In this document: positions 10,134-22,038 of the stretch, piece after piece
Layout of the letters: each line of letters starts with the position of its first letter
Numbering within the stretch: the stretch's first letter is position 1
Source of the DNA: Paraconiothyrium sp. Pb-2020
Lineage: Eukaryota; Ascomycota; Dothideomycetes; Pleosporales; Didymosphaeriaceae
DNA: 64,000 bases
Direction: 5' to 3'
Assembly: GCA_022419385.1 (NCBI GenBank)
Contig: JAJUBI010000005.1
Coordinates: 744,001 to 808,000 of the forward strand
The notes under the pieces: model-generated
Seen by the model: the letters and a program-made list of their open reading frames with translations, nothing else
The model's database searches: none
Told to the model about the DNA's origin: nothing
Position numbers and translations under genes: made by a program

Positions 10134-13100
10134 ATGGCGTCGACTAATCTCGGGGCGTGGTCGTCAAGCACGCGCTTGAAAGAAGATTCAGGTGATGATC
10201 CACAACACGAAACAACTCGAGGCGCGAGTGTCGTAAGGTACAACCTTCAGAGGGCATTGCCTATGTCAAATCCATATACTACAACAATAGTAAATTTCGC
10301 CGGCAATAGCTATACGCGCGACCAAGCATGGCCAACTCCTCCGTTTCACGAAACTCAGCATTTTTACAAGCTCGAGGCCGAAGGTCCCACAGAAATCCAC
10401 CCAATAATTCGAGCCGAGTTCACAAAAGGCTTCTTTCTGAGCAACGATCATGAGTGGACATGTTACCGTCGCAATTACTTTGCCGTAGAATGTTCTTACG
10501 TCTTAGTGCCCGATGACAGCTACGGACAGCTCTATGTCTATCACCACGAAAATGAAGCAGAGCTTCCAACGCGGAAGAGCATCAAAGGTATTGCGATGTC
10601 TCTCCGAGCGGAAGTGGATGGCGTGGGAGAGAAACCCATCGAGTTGATACAGCATACTCCAAACAGAGACAGAGGCCCGCCACAAATGCCAATCACACCT
10701 GTGCCATTGCGGTCGATAACCACGGAACACGTATGGGGCACGCCATCACCAAATACAGCTGGCTTTGGCTCCACAGCCCATTCCTTTGAACGTATCCAGT
10801 TCAAATCAGCAACTGCAAACAATGGAAAACGACGCGCACAGCAACAGTACTATACTATCATTGTAGAACTACTTTGTGACATTCGTCAAGAAGTCAGATC
10901 TAGTCCTGTTTGGCTCACGGTAGCTCACAGGCGCTCATACCCGCTTGTCGTTCGGGGCAGGAGTCCGTCTCATTACCAAAACACTGGACCTCACAATCCC
11001 ATTCCTGGGCCTTCAGCGCTCAACCTGCAAGGAAGTGCAGGTGGCATATATGGGGCTCATGCGCCACTTGAAAGTGATCAACATACCTCGCCATACCACG
11101 TCGTATCAAAAGTGTCTCGTCCACTTAGTCCGTTTTCGGCCTACGTACATCTGGAACAGCCTACAGAGCCATATCGGCCTCCAAAACCCATTTCTATAGA
11201 TCTCTTCAAAGACGGTTCGAGAGAACAAGACATATTAGACGACTCTTCTGTTTCCTCTCACCACTCTCAGGTGAATGGTTCTACTCGGCCACTGACTCTT
11301 TCCTCCATGACATCTGCAACGGATGATCGAAGTACCGCCGGACAATTCGTTGCACTAATTTTTGATTTCAACGGGGTCCGTGATTTACTAGCAGCATGCT
11401 TCGCCATGAACCAAGACGATCGCGCCGAAAGAAATGTTCGCCGACTTCTCAAACTGCTTGCTGTAAAGCTAAGATCCGAAAGCTCTCAACAGGTCGAGGT
11501 CACTATTGCGCGAATCTTGAAACGCCAGTCGAGGCAGATAGCTAGAGTACTAAGAGATGAATCCCGCTCGGTGTCATCCACTAAAGCTCGCTTACCGCTT
11601 GATACCGTTCCCGCCTCCCCGAGTTACATGATAGAACAATTCCTCGCCGACCAGGATGCAAAACCTGCCGAAAAAGAGGATACAAGTGCAGCCAGCGGGG
11701 TCCAAGGAGGAGAACTTACGGCGAATCTTGGTCATCCAAGCGCTCTCGAGAAGGGCATGCGCCAACCCTTCGGCATAGACGACTACAATACCCAAGAGGG
11801 TTCAGCCACAACGCGCTTCCGGAACACACCATCAAGCACAACTCCGATGACTATCCAAAAAGCAAATGACACTGACCTGAGCAGTGATAGTTCGGATGCC
11901 AATAGCGACATTCATTTCTCGAAAGACGTCGAAGAGACTAATAACTTTTTATTGACGAAAGGAAAAGACTTTTTGCGAAATAGCGAAGCGCTAGAAGACT
12001 TTCGCGAAGGTCTTCTTGATTTTCGCATTGGCATGGAGAACGCACTTCGCAACAAAAAGATGGAAGACCGGACATCATTCACAGGTATACGACTCCAGAG
12101 TTACAGTCAATACTTCTACCAGTCTGGAATGATATGGTGGAGATCCTTTGCCCACTTGCGTAAGAAGCTCCGGCCATCTGTGAGGCCTGGAATGCGGAGA
12201 ATGCAATGGGTTTGCGTGAGTGAACTTGCCCTTGTAAAGTTCGAATGATGGACTAAGAACAACCCCATAGGACTGTGGCGAGGATCTCTATGCAGTTTTC
12301 GAAAATGACGACCCCATTGCCTTCAATAAGCTCCATGCTGCCCTATCGGCGAGCTCAACTTCCACGAATTCCATGAATACCGCTGCAGCTCTACCGCAAT
12401 CCTCTACAGGGATTGGAACAGCCGAAGCGTCGGTTCCGTGTTCTTCCGCGTCGTCACTACAACAAAGGTATCGACAATCATCTTCAGCAAACTTTCCAGC
12501 GCCAGCACCGCGGGCAGCCTCAGCCGTAGTCTCAGAGGCTCATGAACCACGATATCTTGCTGTGTGTAGCTCAGCTGGGGGGATTTACCAATGCCTTTCC
12601 GAGCTTGACGTGACACTAATCAAATCTGATTCTCAGTTGTTCAAGTCTGTTGCAGCAATTCATCAAAACTTGTCCAGTTGGCGATCGCTGTGGAAAATAT
12701 TCCTCAAGCCTGTCAGTGTTGAATTCGTTCAGGTGAGTACGCGGTCTGACAATCGATGGTATACACCAGCTTAACTTGACAAAGCTTAGTGTATGGGACA
12801 TCCGCAACGGCTATGTCTCGATTTCCGACCGCCCAGCGTGCGTTCCACCAAAAGACGAAGCAGACTATGATTTTTCTCCGCGGCCGTTGGCGCCGCTGCC
12901 TCCAGTACCGCCGGAGATATTCGTCCACTATCTAGGGCACCATGTCGACATTAACAGTCCGACACCCGATCGTTTTGTCTGGACGCCACGCCTACCGACG
13001 CGAAGAATGAAGCGTCTCATTGATTGCGATGTCCCAACGTACGGCTGGGGGATATTTATCAAAGAAGGGCCAAATAAGTTCTTCGTGTTTTGGATGGTGA

Positions 13101-13252
13101 TTCTTTCGGTAGTGTGTAGCGTGCTCCTCAGTGTACTCTGGGCTACTTTGAAGGGTGATGTGCAGGGGGCGTCTGGGCTGGGAAGTCTCGTCCTCAGTGT
13201 GCATTCGGTCATTATGGCGGTCTTCATGTTTAGATTTGGAGATCTGCACTGA
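10134..13252 (+). CDS. NDT80/VIB-1-type transcription factor fused to a membrane-anchored fungal module
   Basis: Exons 10134-12215, 12271-12732 and 12785-13252; introns of 55 and 52 bases (the second ends in AAG); 1003 residues. Residues about 75-285 form an NDT80/PhoG DNA-binding domain: W-T-C-Y-R-R-N-Y-F at 108-116, I-E-L-I-Q-H-T-P-N-R-D at 169-179, the hallmark F-E-R-I-Q-F-K-S-A-T-A-N-N-G-K-R-R from 218, and V-V-R-G-R-S-P-S-H-Y-Q near 272-282. This set is closest to VIB-1, which controls heterokaryon incompatibility and secreted proteases in Neurospora. A helical, Arg-rich segment follows near 405-475. From about 685 comes a fungal module I have seen in other contexts but cannot name: M-Q-W-V-C-D-C-G-E-D-L-Y and P-T-Y-G-W-G-I-F-I-K-E-G-P. 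It ends in two likely membrane segments (about 946-970 and 979-997). Both parts lie in the same exon-1 frame, so the fusion is not a splice-model artefact. Confidence 0.85.
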
Positions 13253-13468
13253 GTATGATTGTGCTGGTATTACTCACTGGCAGTAGCATCTTCTTCATCG
13301 CTCCCCGCAAGCGACTGATCACATGTGTGCATGGTATGTTATAACCGACTTCGCATTCACTAATCATGCAAGATCATAGCCTGTCTCGCCCACATGCACC
13401 TGACCTAGGCGCTTCGGTTTCATACCATGCGCTCGACGCCTAAAAGACGGACAACAATTCAGGCCCAC

Positions 13469-15182
13469 TCACCGCTCATCGCCACCATCATGCGTGTCAG
13501 GGATCTCGTTGCCATTCTCATCAGTGTAAACCCATTCCCAGTCATCATCGTCGTCAGCATCCTCAGCATCATCTCCTCCATCGACATTGACAATCGCAGG
13601 TGCCGATTTGGTAGGCTTGGCCACCTGCACCTCCAAAGTCGTAGGCAAGGGCGTGACCTCCGCCTCCACAGGCGCCGCGGCGCTCTCTACCGCATCATCA
13701 CCGTCACCGCTATAAGGACCGCTCTTCGCCAACTCATCGCTGATAGTCTTAATGTGGCTCCAATCCGCGCTATCCTCACCCAAGCTCCAAGCCATCGCAC
13801 CGCCAATCTTATACTTCCGAACAATCTTGCTGAACTTCTGAGAAATGAACTCAGGCGTATCCCACGTCCAGAAGAGTCCGTTCGCATTGTCGAGGAAGTA
13901 CTGGCCACCGGCTTTTTCGTCCGGAATACTGCCCGCCGCAGCCAACTGCCAGGAGCCAGCGATGTCAGGATCGGTGCAGCCGACGCCGAAAGCGTGCTGG
14001 CAAGCGCCGTTGCAGTGTTCCTTGGTCATGCCGCAGTTGCCGTACTGGCTGCAGCAAGCTGAGGCACACTTTGTGCCTTTATCGGGGCCGCACGTGCCGT
14101 CCTGGCTTATGGTCAAGCTGGCATTATCAACGGGGTTCATGTGCGCGGGTTCAAAGGTCCAGGCGCCGGACGTGAGCGTGTCTTTGCCTGTAATCGGGTC
14201 TTCGGCGGGGACGATGGGTATGCCGAGAGCATTTGAGGAGCCCGAAGACGCGGTTTGGAAGTATTTCGCGTAGAAGGCAAAGCCGAGGTTCATCTTGGAA
14301 GGGGGAGCGCCGATGGCAAGGTAGTTCTTGACGACTTCGGTGGCGCCTTCAACGCTGGTGTGGTGCGCAGTCACATTGTCGCGGCGGTTCATGAGATCGT
14401 AGGCCATGAGCTGATGAGGATTTTTAGCTTCAAGTATCGTAGGAGGTATGGAGAGTGCAATGGGAAGTCATGAGGTCAGAGCAGTAGACTTACGTTGATG
14501 TAGTCGACGGAGGGCCAGATGAGAGGACCAGTCTCTTCGGTGTAGGCGATCATATCGATCTTCTTTCCGGGGACGGCGATAGAAAGAAGCTTGTTCTTGC
14601 CGATAGCCTTTCGGATAGCAGCGAGCACTTTGGGGAATGCCGCGATCTCGTAGGTCTTCGCTGAGTTGGGAGTCTCCTTGTAATCCGCACCGTTGCCACC
14701 AGGATACTCCCAATCGATGTCTGTCTCTGCATTAGCAAAGATGTACATCCATATGTTGGACAGGATGTGTACTTACCCACACCATCAGCTCCAGTGGTCT
14801 CCAACAAGCTCGCAATATCCGTGCCGAACTTCTGGATGCTCGCGTCGTCCTTCGCTGCCTGTGAGAATCCGATAGTGTCACCCCATCCACCGACGGCGAT
14901 CATGATCTTGGAGTTGGGAAATTCGGATCGCCATGTAGACATGGGAGTCTTAGACTGAAAAGCGGCAGTGTTATTGGCCATAGCGAAGGCGACGACAACA
15001 TGGTCAATAGCACCGCGGTCGGTGGCTTTAGTGGGACGCGTAGGATGCCATCTAATGGTATAGTCAGCTTAAGTAGTCAGAAAAGGAACGGCTGTGAAGA
15101 CTTACTCATCCGAGTACATGACGAATCGCGCTTGCACGGCAGCGAGGAGCAACGCTCCAATCGAACCCGATGTGAAACGCAT
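13469..15182 (-). CDS. Secreted GH18 chitinase with an embedded CBM18 chitin-binding module
   Basis: Exons, in coding order, 15182-15106, 15051-14777, 14720-14494 and 14410-13469; introns of 54, 56 and 83 bases; 506 residues. It should cleave chitin outside the cell. A signal peptide (M-R-F-T-S-G-S-I-G-A-L-L-L-A-A-V-Q-A) precedes the barrel. G-G-W-G-D is the third-strand motif; D-G-V-D-I-D-W-E at 115-122 is the catalytic motif, with E122 as the acid and the codon for D118 split by an intron. L-M-A-Y-D-L-M-N follows. A hevein-type CBM18 (C-G-P-D-K-G-T-K-C-A-S-A-C-C-S-Q-Y-G) sits at about 297-338, inside the barrel sequence, because the last strand G-G-A-M-A-W-S-L-G-E-D comes after it, near 396. 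The C-terminus is a long acidic tail. An acceptor choice six bases upstream would spoil the catalytic motif, so I used the downstream one. Confidence 0.95.
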
Positions 15183-17674
15183 GATTCAAGCAGTCGGAAG
15201 TTTGAGGCTCAGTGTCGTCTTTGGATTTCCTGTTTTTCGGCTGACCACGTACTCACGGAGAAGGTTTAGGTCGAGTGAGTGCTGCTTTTTCAAGCCAGAG
15301 TGCGGTCGTAGCAGTGCGGCACGGCTTCATATAGCACTTCAGCCCAATGCAATGACCAGCAGTAAGTCAGCAAAGCCTTTTTCCCCACAAGTGAAAGGTT
15401 GCGCAGCAATTGGGAAAGACAGTTAAATTTGCTCGGTAACCTCTCCCAGAAGGTATCGACACAGCAAACAAACCGCAAGTAACCCCCTTAACAAAAAGGG
15501 TGTTCGCTGCAATTTAGAAGAACAAGCGGACGTACGTACGCCCATGTTGCTTTATATCCGACGGAACATCGCCTCCACAGCCAGCAAGGGCCTCAGAAGC
15601 CAGCGGCAAACTTTTCACGGCCAACACAGGGTCACCCGCTCAACAAAAGGGAAAGCGGAAGTCACTGCCTTGCATCCCGTTAAGGGCGAAGCATGACTGC
15701 TCGAGACCCACCCATATATCCGGAAGCGGGACTGGAATGGAACATTGAGGTACCCCCATACATATTGCTGTGATCCCTGCCGCAGATACTCGAGGAGCTG
15801 TTGACCACTGGTCGTCACTGGAGGATATGCAAGTTTCTTGTCTTAGATCAGATTCGAGGTTTGTGCCAGATACTTGCTGCGAGCCGCCGACAGACTGACA
15901 GATGTCATTCGCGTGTCAATGTCTCTTCCCGCGACGTAGCGCCGTCCCGCTGCATACCAGCCCTACACCGGTTGCCGGAGTGTACGTGGCTTTTGTTGCA
16001 GGTAATTCGGAATGTAAGGAGTGGCAAGTGGAACCCCAATATCCAGGTACGGCTGCGATCACAGATCATATCTTCATCTTTCAGACGGTTTCTGGGCCGA
16101 TAACAAGGTGTAGTGAAACATTTGTATGCAGGTGTGGAGCTTGAGAGTCTTCTTTCGAGGTGTACTGCATGATGCAGTCAGGCGGGACGTATTCGGATCG
16201 CTTGCCGAACGTTTTGTTGGTACTGTGTAACGACCGCTCACCCCTGACGAAGGTAAACCAACGTCACCAAAAAGCTTTTGATGGAGGCGACGTACGACGA
16301 TGCCAGTGGCTTTGACTAGAAACAGTCGTGCTGATCAATGAGACGCATACTAGTGGTGAAGCGCAAAATATGTACACCAACCATTCTTCTGTTTGGGTTC
16401 TGGCTGCTTCATGTTCTCCCGGGTCTACTGTAGAGAGTAGATAGCACGGATAGGCTTGAGAGACAAAAGTAGAGAAGATGCGTCGAGCGTTACTCCGGGT
16501 CCACAGAAAGCTCTGTGTCCTGTATAGGTGTCCTGGGTACCACATCCAGCTACCCCGGCCGACTTGCGCAGATAGCAGGGCCTAAACTATCTCCTTCCAT
16601 AACCAGAAACAGGCCTGGTGCCTGATAGCGGAGGTACGCACTGAAGTAATGCCGATTTCAAGACAACAGGATACGATCAAGCGTAGCTTGACAAGACTGT
16701 TCCAACAATGACATACCAAAATAAGACAACGCTAGCGAGTGCACTCGCGCATCGAATCAGGAGCGCAACGAAGGGTTGGGCCTCACGAGAGAGTAGCGTA
16801 GGGAGCTATATTAAGGAGGCACCGAGTTCTCGAGTCGAAGAAATCTCCGCCACTGCTCCCACGTGACAGTTTCAACTCCAATGGCTGTCTAAGACGGGGA
16901 TACTGCAACGCATAATGCTATTAAATTTCGACTGGCATGAGATCCTACTTGCAGCCCTACCCGAAATCGAACGCAACGTTACGTCGGATGTAGTGATGTG
17001 TTGAGTCGTGCCGGCAGTGTGCTCCGCTACTGATCGAGCGAAATCGCGAATATCGCATATTGAACATCGGTGAAGCAGCTTGGCGTTCCGTTAACGGCTC
17101 GCATCCGGGGCCAGAATAGGGTCATGCTCGACGAAGATGGAAATGGGCAGCGGTAGGCGCGTTAGGTTGTCTGCTATATAGAGACGGTGCTAAGACAACT
17201 GGATGTGGCAAGCTTGCATACAGGCCACATCAGGTGAAGCTCATTAGCAAGTGGGGTCCAACAACAGAGCTATGCAGGCTGTGTCGACAGCTCGGATGGT
17301 CCCCCCGCCTAGGTATCAAGGCTGTCGATCGCAAGTAGTACTTATTCATGTCAATACCGTCGTTATGTCAGATTTGGCGTGCTGCCGGCAGCCTTACGCA
17401 ACGTGCGCTGCTGCGGTGCCGTTGAAGACCAGGGTCGAGCGAGCACCCGAAGGAGCCGATCTTAACCCCTCGTAGGAAAGCGCGTGTCCTTTTTGCCAAG
17501 CTATTGAACGACCAGACCAATGCACGGATGCTTACGTCGCCACTGCCCGCCTATGTATGGGACCGGTCTACACTGAATTGGTGCAGTAACTCGGGGCGTA
17601 GATTAAAGTCATGGGGTTCCCAGTGGTCCGCTCGTTCGTACAGGAATCGCACAGGACATAGGGCGTGATACGAA
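15183..17674. other. Long intergenic region between divergent genes
   Basis: About 2.5 kb between the chitinase (-) and the Zn2Cys6 factor (+). I see only short frames without family features, no repeats of note and no RNA gene. It probably holds both promoters; a small or fast-evolving gene cannot be excluded. Confidence 0.4.
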
Positions 17675-19823
17675 ATGGCCAGAAGTACTCGCGCGTCAGT
17701 AGCAGCGGCCATAGAGAAAGCAAACGCAGACGAGCCGGTCGATGTCGAACAAAAATCCGAGAAGCCGGAGAAGCCCAAAGGGAAGAATCATATTCGAAAG
17801 AAAGTATGGCGACCTAAAACCAAAACTGGATGTATAACTTGTCGGTGAGTTTAGATTCTTTGCTGATTTCCAAATCAATGCTGCCGTCCTCGGAATGGGT
17901 CTCGGAGCCTCGTTCGTTCCGAGTATCTGTTACTGTTACTTTCAATTAGCATCCGCTGGCGAGAGCAAGCATGCTTGACGCTTATGCCTTATCCGGATAA
18001 TGGATTGCAGACATGAGCGCACCCGGCGTTGAGGAAGACACTGGCAGGTCCCACTTCCTCGGGAGGTGCATCGTACCTGGCAGATCCTTATGCGTAATCC
18101 CGTTCTTCCGAACCTTAATTCAACCACAGAGCTGCAATCGTACGAGTCAACGAGGCTGATGCGTTTACAGGATACGGAGGATCAAATGTGATGAAGCGAA
18201 GCCGAGCTGTCAACGGTGCACTTCGACCGGTCGGAAGTGCGATGGCTACAAGTCAGAGCTCACGCAACCGACACTTCCAGTCGTATACCAACCCCCACAA
18301 TTTATACATAATCCAAGCCTTGCATTAGACATGCATTCGATCGAGGAACAGAAAGCCTTTCATTTTTTCAAACATCAAACCGCATTCGAGGTAAGTTTGC
18401 GAAATATCCCTACGCTGCTGAATGCTCAGAATTGTAGCTTTCAGGTTTCTTCGACTCCGCCTTTTGGCAATTCGAAGTGCTTCAAGCATCGCACACTATC
18501 CCGGCAATCAGACACGCTGTCATCGCGATTGCAGCCTTGCATCGCAAATTCATCAGCGGCAGGATGCCTGTGGTTCCTGATGATCTTACGGACAAACAGA
18601 TAACGTTCGCTATTGAGCAATCAAATCGTGCGATCCAGGAGTTAACAAAATCGTCTTCGCAAAGAACCATGTCAGACATGATGGATGTCATGACTGCATG
18701 CGTTATGTTCTATTGTTTATGTTGTTTCCAGGGTCATCAAGCAACTGCTTTGGAGCACTTGCACAGTGGCTTGAAAATCTTGCATCAATTGGATCAGGCC
18801 ATGGACTGTCGGACTGATGACCAAGAGGTTCATCCGGTTTCATTGAAGACGTTGCGAGCTATCTTCGTAACCATGGATGTACAGGCAAGAGGTGTTATGA
18901 GCAAGGAAATGCTGGAGACCTGGGCCAAAAGACCGAAACGGAATTTCAGTAGTCCCCCGAGGAGATTTGTGACATTCGCCCAGGCACGATATGCTTTCGA
19001 AGCCGTATACCACGAGTTGATGGGGTTTATGCAGGGGCTTGATATCGACCCACCACCACCAGAGGTTGACCCGTCAGAATGGATTCAGAGCGAGTACGAG
19101 CAGTTTCAAAGCGCCTTTGATGCTTTGAGTATCTGCCTGGACGAGTTCTTAGCGCCACTTACGCACATCACCATTCAAGAGGATCGCGACTCCGTGCTTG
19201 GAATCAAGCTGTTTCGTGAACAGATACGAATATACCTGAGGCTCTTCAAAGGGTTTGATCCAGTGAAACGCACGCGAGAGATAGAATGGCAGGTAGAAGA
19301 GGAGGACATGAAGACCATGTTGGATTTGGCATGTGAGTTGCTTAGGGCGCCGCCGGATGTTAGTGTGCCTGCTGGGGCTCAACCGGACGATTATTATCCG
19401 GACAACACCGATCCCGCATACGAAACAAAGAGGGACATTCCAGCATACTCGCGTCCAGTGTTCTCGTCTAACTCTGGCTTGTTATCTGCTTTGTGGCTTG
19501 TTGTCTCCAAGTCGCGATCGTCTGCCCTACGTCGTCGGGCGATTGCACTCATGCTGGACTTTCCCCGCCGAGAAGGGATCTGGGATGGCGTCGTAGCAGG
19601 ACGAGTTGCCTGGGAGGTCCTGAGGCTGGAGGAAACAGCAGTGGATGGCGTACTGGGAGCGGATCCAGAGCGACAAGCAGAGACAATACCAGATATCAAC
19701 AAGGTGCGAGACTGCAACATAACCTACATCGCCCCGCGGGTCATGGAGGTTGAGTTTCGAAGTCTGAGTCAGTGGGAGGCCGGTCCTCACGCGCGCGGTA
19801 TCAAGAAAGTCCTTGCGTGGTGA
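17675..19823 (+). CDS. Zn2Cys6 fungal transcription factor
   Basis: Exons 17675-17844, 18171-18390 and 18438-19823; introns of 326 and 47 bases; 591 residues. It is a binuclear zinc cluster DNA-binding regulator, nuclear by family. The cluster reads C-I-T-C-R-I-R-R-I-K-C-D-E-A-K-P-S-C-Q-R-C, then T-S-T-G-R-K-C-D-G-Y: six cysteines with family spacing. The first intron falls inside the Arg codon after the second cysteine, a place where many of these genes are interrupted. A Lys-rich N-terminal segment precedes the cluster. The long C-terminal part (L-S-G-F-F-D-S-A-F-W, then H-A-V-I-A-I-A-A-L-H) matches the fungus-specific regulatory region found behind such clusters. The start at 17675 is the first ATG in frame. 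Targets are unknown, and the flanking genes do not form a pathway. Confidence 0.9.
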
Positions 19824-21059
19824 CGGACCCCTCGTCCAAGGCTGTGTCGATCTTTGTGTCTGGCTGCAGGATCGAAAACTGTACCTCATGTCAATAATAA
19901 TTCGCTAGGAACGTCGGATGACTCCAAAGATGACACAATCATATTGAATGACATGGCTTGGGAGATCGGCCAGATCACAGATGAGAATGTGTCACGACAG
20001 CCTCATTTCAGCACAGCATCCAAAGGACTGAGGTTGTTGCATGGAAGTCCCCGCCGCCGCAAATATGGTTACATTTGACATATGGACCCAGAGCCACAGA
20101 TTGCGATGCTATCGCTTACAGGACTGATGCTGCTCAGAATGACTTGTGGGCTCGCGCATTTACTATAACAAAGCCTGGGAAATCACTCGCTGTTCGAGTG
20201 TTTCGACGCTGGTAGAGTGCACGTGACCTTGCGAAAGCCCTGGAGGGTTGGGCCCAGCACTCCCAGGTACGCGGCTAGCTGGCCATGGGTGCAGCTCCGT
20301 TCGAGCAGCCACATTCGGGCCGACCAATCATAGCAAATGAGGAGGCTGGAAGCTTCGCGGTAGGCGGGTTGCCGGGGCGTCCTCAGCTGAGAAATGGCTC
20401 TTCGCAGCGTGTGGAGCTGCAATGCACTATCGGCGGCTGCATGATGGAGCTCCAATTGCGAAGCACCACGAAGTGAGTGGCCCGGCCGGAGGTGGGTGAG
20501 ATTCACAAGCTGCATGGGCGCCAAAGGGAGCTCCCGGCGACGCGAGTGGAGCGCTCCTGGGCCTGCTGGCAATGGGGCGCGCGACTCAGGGCCATCGCCT
20601 TGCCAACGCGATCGCCGAGGTGTGCTGGAGGTCGGTGGAGCTTCACAAGCCGCCGCGGCTCGAGCGAGACGGAACAAGAGGGGAGTTGTTGTGGGCTGCG
20701 GATGAAAAGGGGAGTCGCGACGGCGCTAGCGTGTAATAGCTATCTGGAACAGGCATGGCGTTGTTTATCAGCCCAACCTCGCCTTTTATGCACCCTATGA
20801 AACGGCGCAACCCATCGGCCCCCGGCAATCTGACGGACAGTTGTTCTCCTCGTCCTGCAAACGCATTCATCCTCCTCCACTCACCCCACCAATTGCACGA
20901 TCTTACCTTAATCGCGCCTTCACGCTGGCTTCTTAAGGCTCTCGCAGCTTCTTCGTTGCCTCTATCACAGGAGCACTCAGTCGCTTCTTGTCCTTTCAAT
21001 TGAGGGGATTAGAAGTGACGCGTCGACTCCGCCAACCTGGATTTTGAAGCCAGAGGTGA
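19824..21059. other. Intergenic, upstream of hex1
   Basis: About 1.2 kb. The part at 20200-20700 is GC-rich with overlapping frames on both strands but no protein-like pattern. The part at 20800-21000 is pyrimidine-rich and probably the hex1 promoter and 5' leader. A probable leader intron begins at 21056 (GAG, then GTGAGC) and ends at 21105 (AACAG); it contains a CCG/CCCG-rich stretch at 21064-21080. Confidence 0.45.
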
Positions 21060-22038
21060 GCTCGCCCGCCCGCCGCCGCCGCCAGCAACCCGCTGACAGC
21101 AACAGTTCCGATCCCGTTCAGTGTCTTCCCGTCCAGCTACAAGAACGTCAGCAAGGACGCTGTAAAGGAATCGACAAAGGTCCAGGTAGAAGCAAAGGCA
21201 GAGCTACCACAGGCAGGACGGGAAGGTCACTCTGAACGTCAGGAATCCTTCTCAGTCCACGTCAATCAGCCTGCTGAGCGACCTGCTAAGCACCGCGACA
21301 CCTACACCGAGGAAGTACGAGTCTTTGAAGACCGCCAGCGCCGTCCCCAGCAGCCCCAGCAGCACCGCGAGGAAGTCCACATCCACGAGGAGCACCGCTA
21401 CAGGCAGCCTGAGCAAGTCCGCCGCACCGAACGCGTAGAGGTTGACATCCACGAGCACCGCGACTCTCGAGACCGGTAAGTGATTTCTCTTGTTTACCTG
21501 CCATCCTGCCAGCTATCAGCCGCCCACCGCCCCCTGATGCACTGGCCCAAGCGAGCTCCTGCCTAACCCAATCTGTTTTATTGTTGTCCGAGCGACACGC
21601 ATTGCCCCACTTTTCCGCTCTTTTCTCTTCCCTGCCCAAGCTGACCTTCTCCTTCCTCACTACAGCTATCCATCCCAACGTTCCATCGTCGGGAGCCACA
21701 TCGAATCCCAGCCAAGGACCTACGACCGCGACTTCAACGCAGTCCAGGGTGCCCAGTCAGACTACGCTACCACTCAGGTTGACGTCTCCGAACGTCAATT
21801 CCGCGAGCGTACCCGTCCCATCGTCGGTGGTTACGCACACGACAGCCACAACCTCAGCACCGAGCCCAACTACGAGCAGGCCTCCCGCTACCGCAAGGAG
21901 TCCTTCGACGCCAAGCACGACACCTACCCATCTCGTCGGGAGGTTGACGCAGTCGACAGCCGCTACCCTCACCGCGAGGAGGTTCGAGTAGAGACTACTC
22001 GTTCCACGGTTGACGCCCCCAAGAAGCACAAGCGTGAT
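21060..22038 (+). CDS. hex1: In-frame N-terminal extension upstream of hex1 (start not found)
   Basis: Two blocks, about 21106-21475 and 21666-22038, joined by a 190-base intron (GTAAGT...TACAG), read without a stop straight into the canonical HEX1 start. Their composition is clearly protein-like: rich in H, E, R, Q and Y, with loose repeats such as R-E-E-V-H-I-H-E-E-H, R-V-E-V-D-I-H-E-H-R and H-R-E-E-V-R-V-E. Longer HEX1 forms made by alternative splicing are known in other filamentous fungi, so this may encode the long isoform. The problem is initiation: frame 21060-22038 contains no ATG, and neither the probable leader exon just upstream nor the plausible splice joins create one. It could use a non-AUG start or a distant exon, or a base may be missing here as in the hex1 core. 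Confidence 0.65.

Noticed and set aside
12733..12769. 37-base intron alternative in the NDT80-type gene (acceptor at 12769)
   Set aside because: In frame, but shorter than other introns here and leaves no room for a branch site; the 52-base form ending at 12784 has a CTTAAC/TTGAC branch region.
20183..20705. Overlapping frames on both strands in a GC-rich stretch (up to 164 codons)
   Set aside because: No family features on either strand; long frames are expected where stops are rare.
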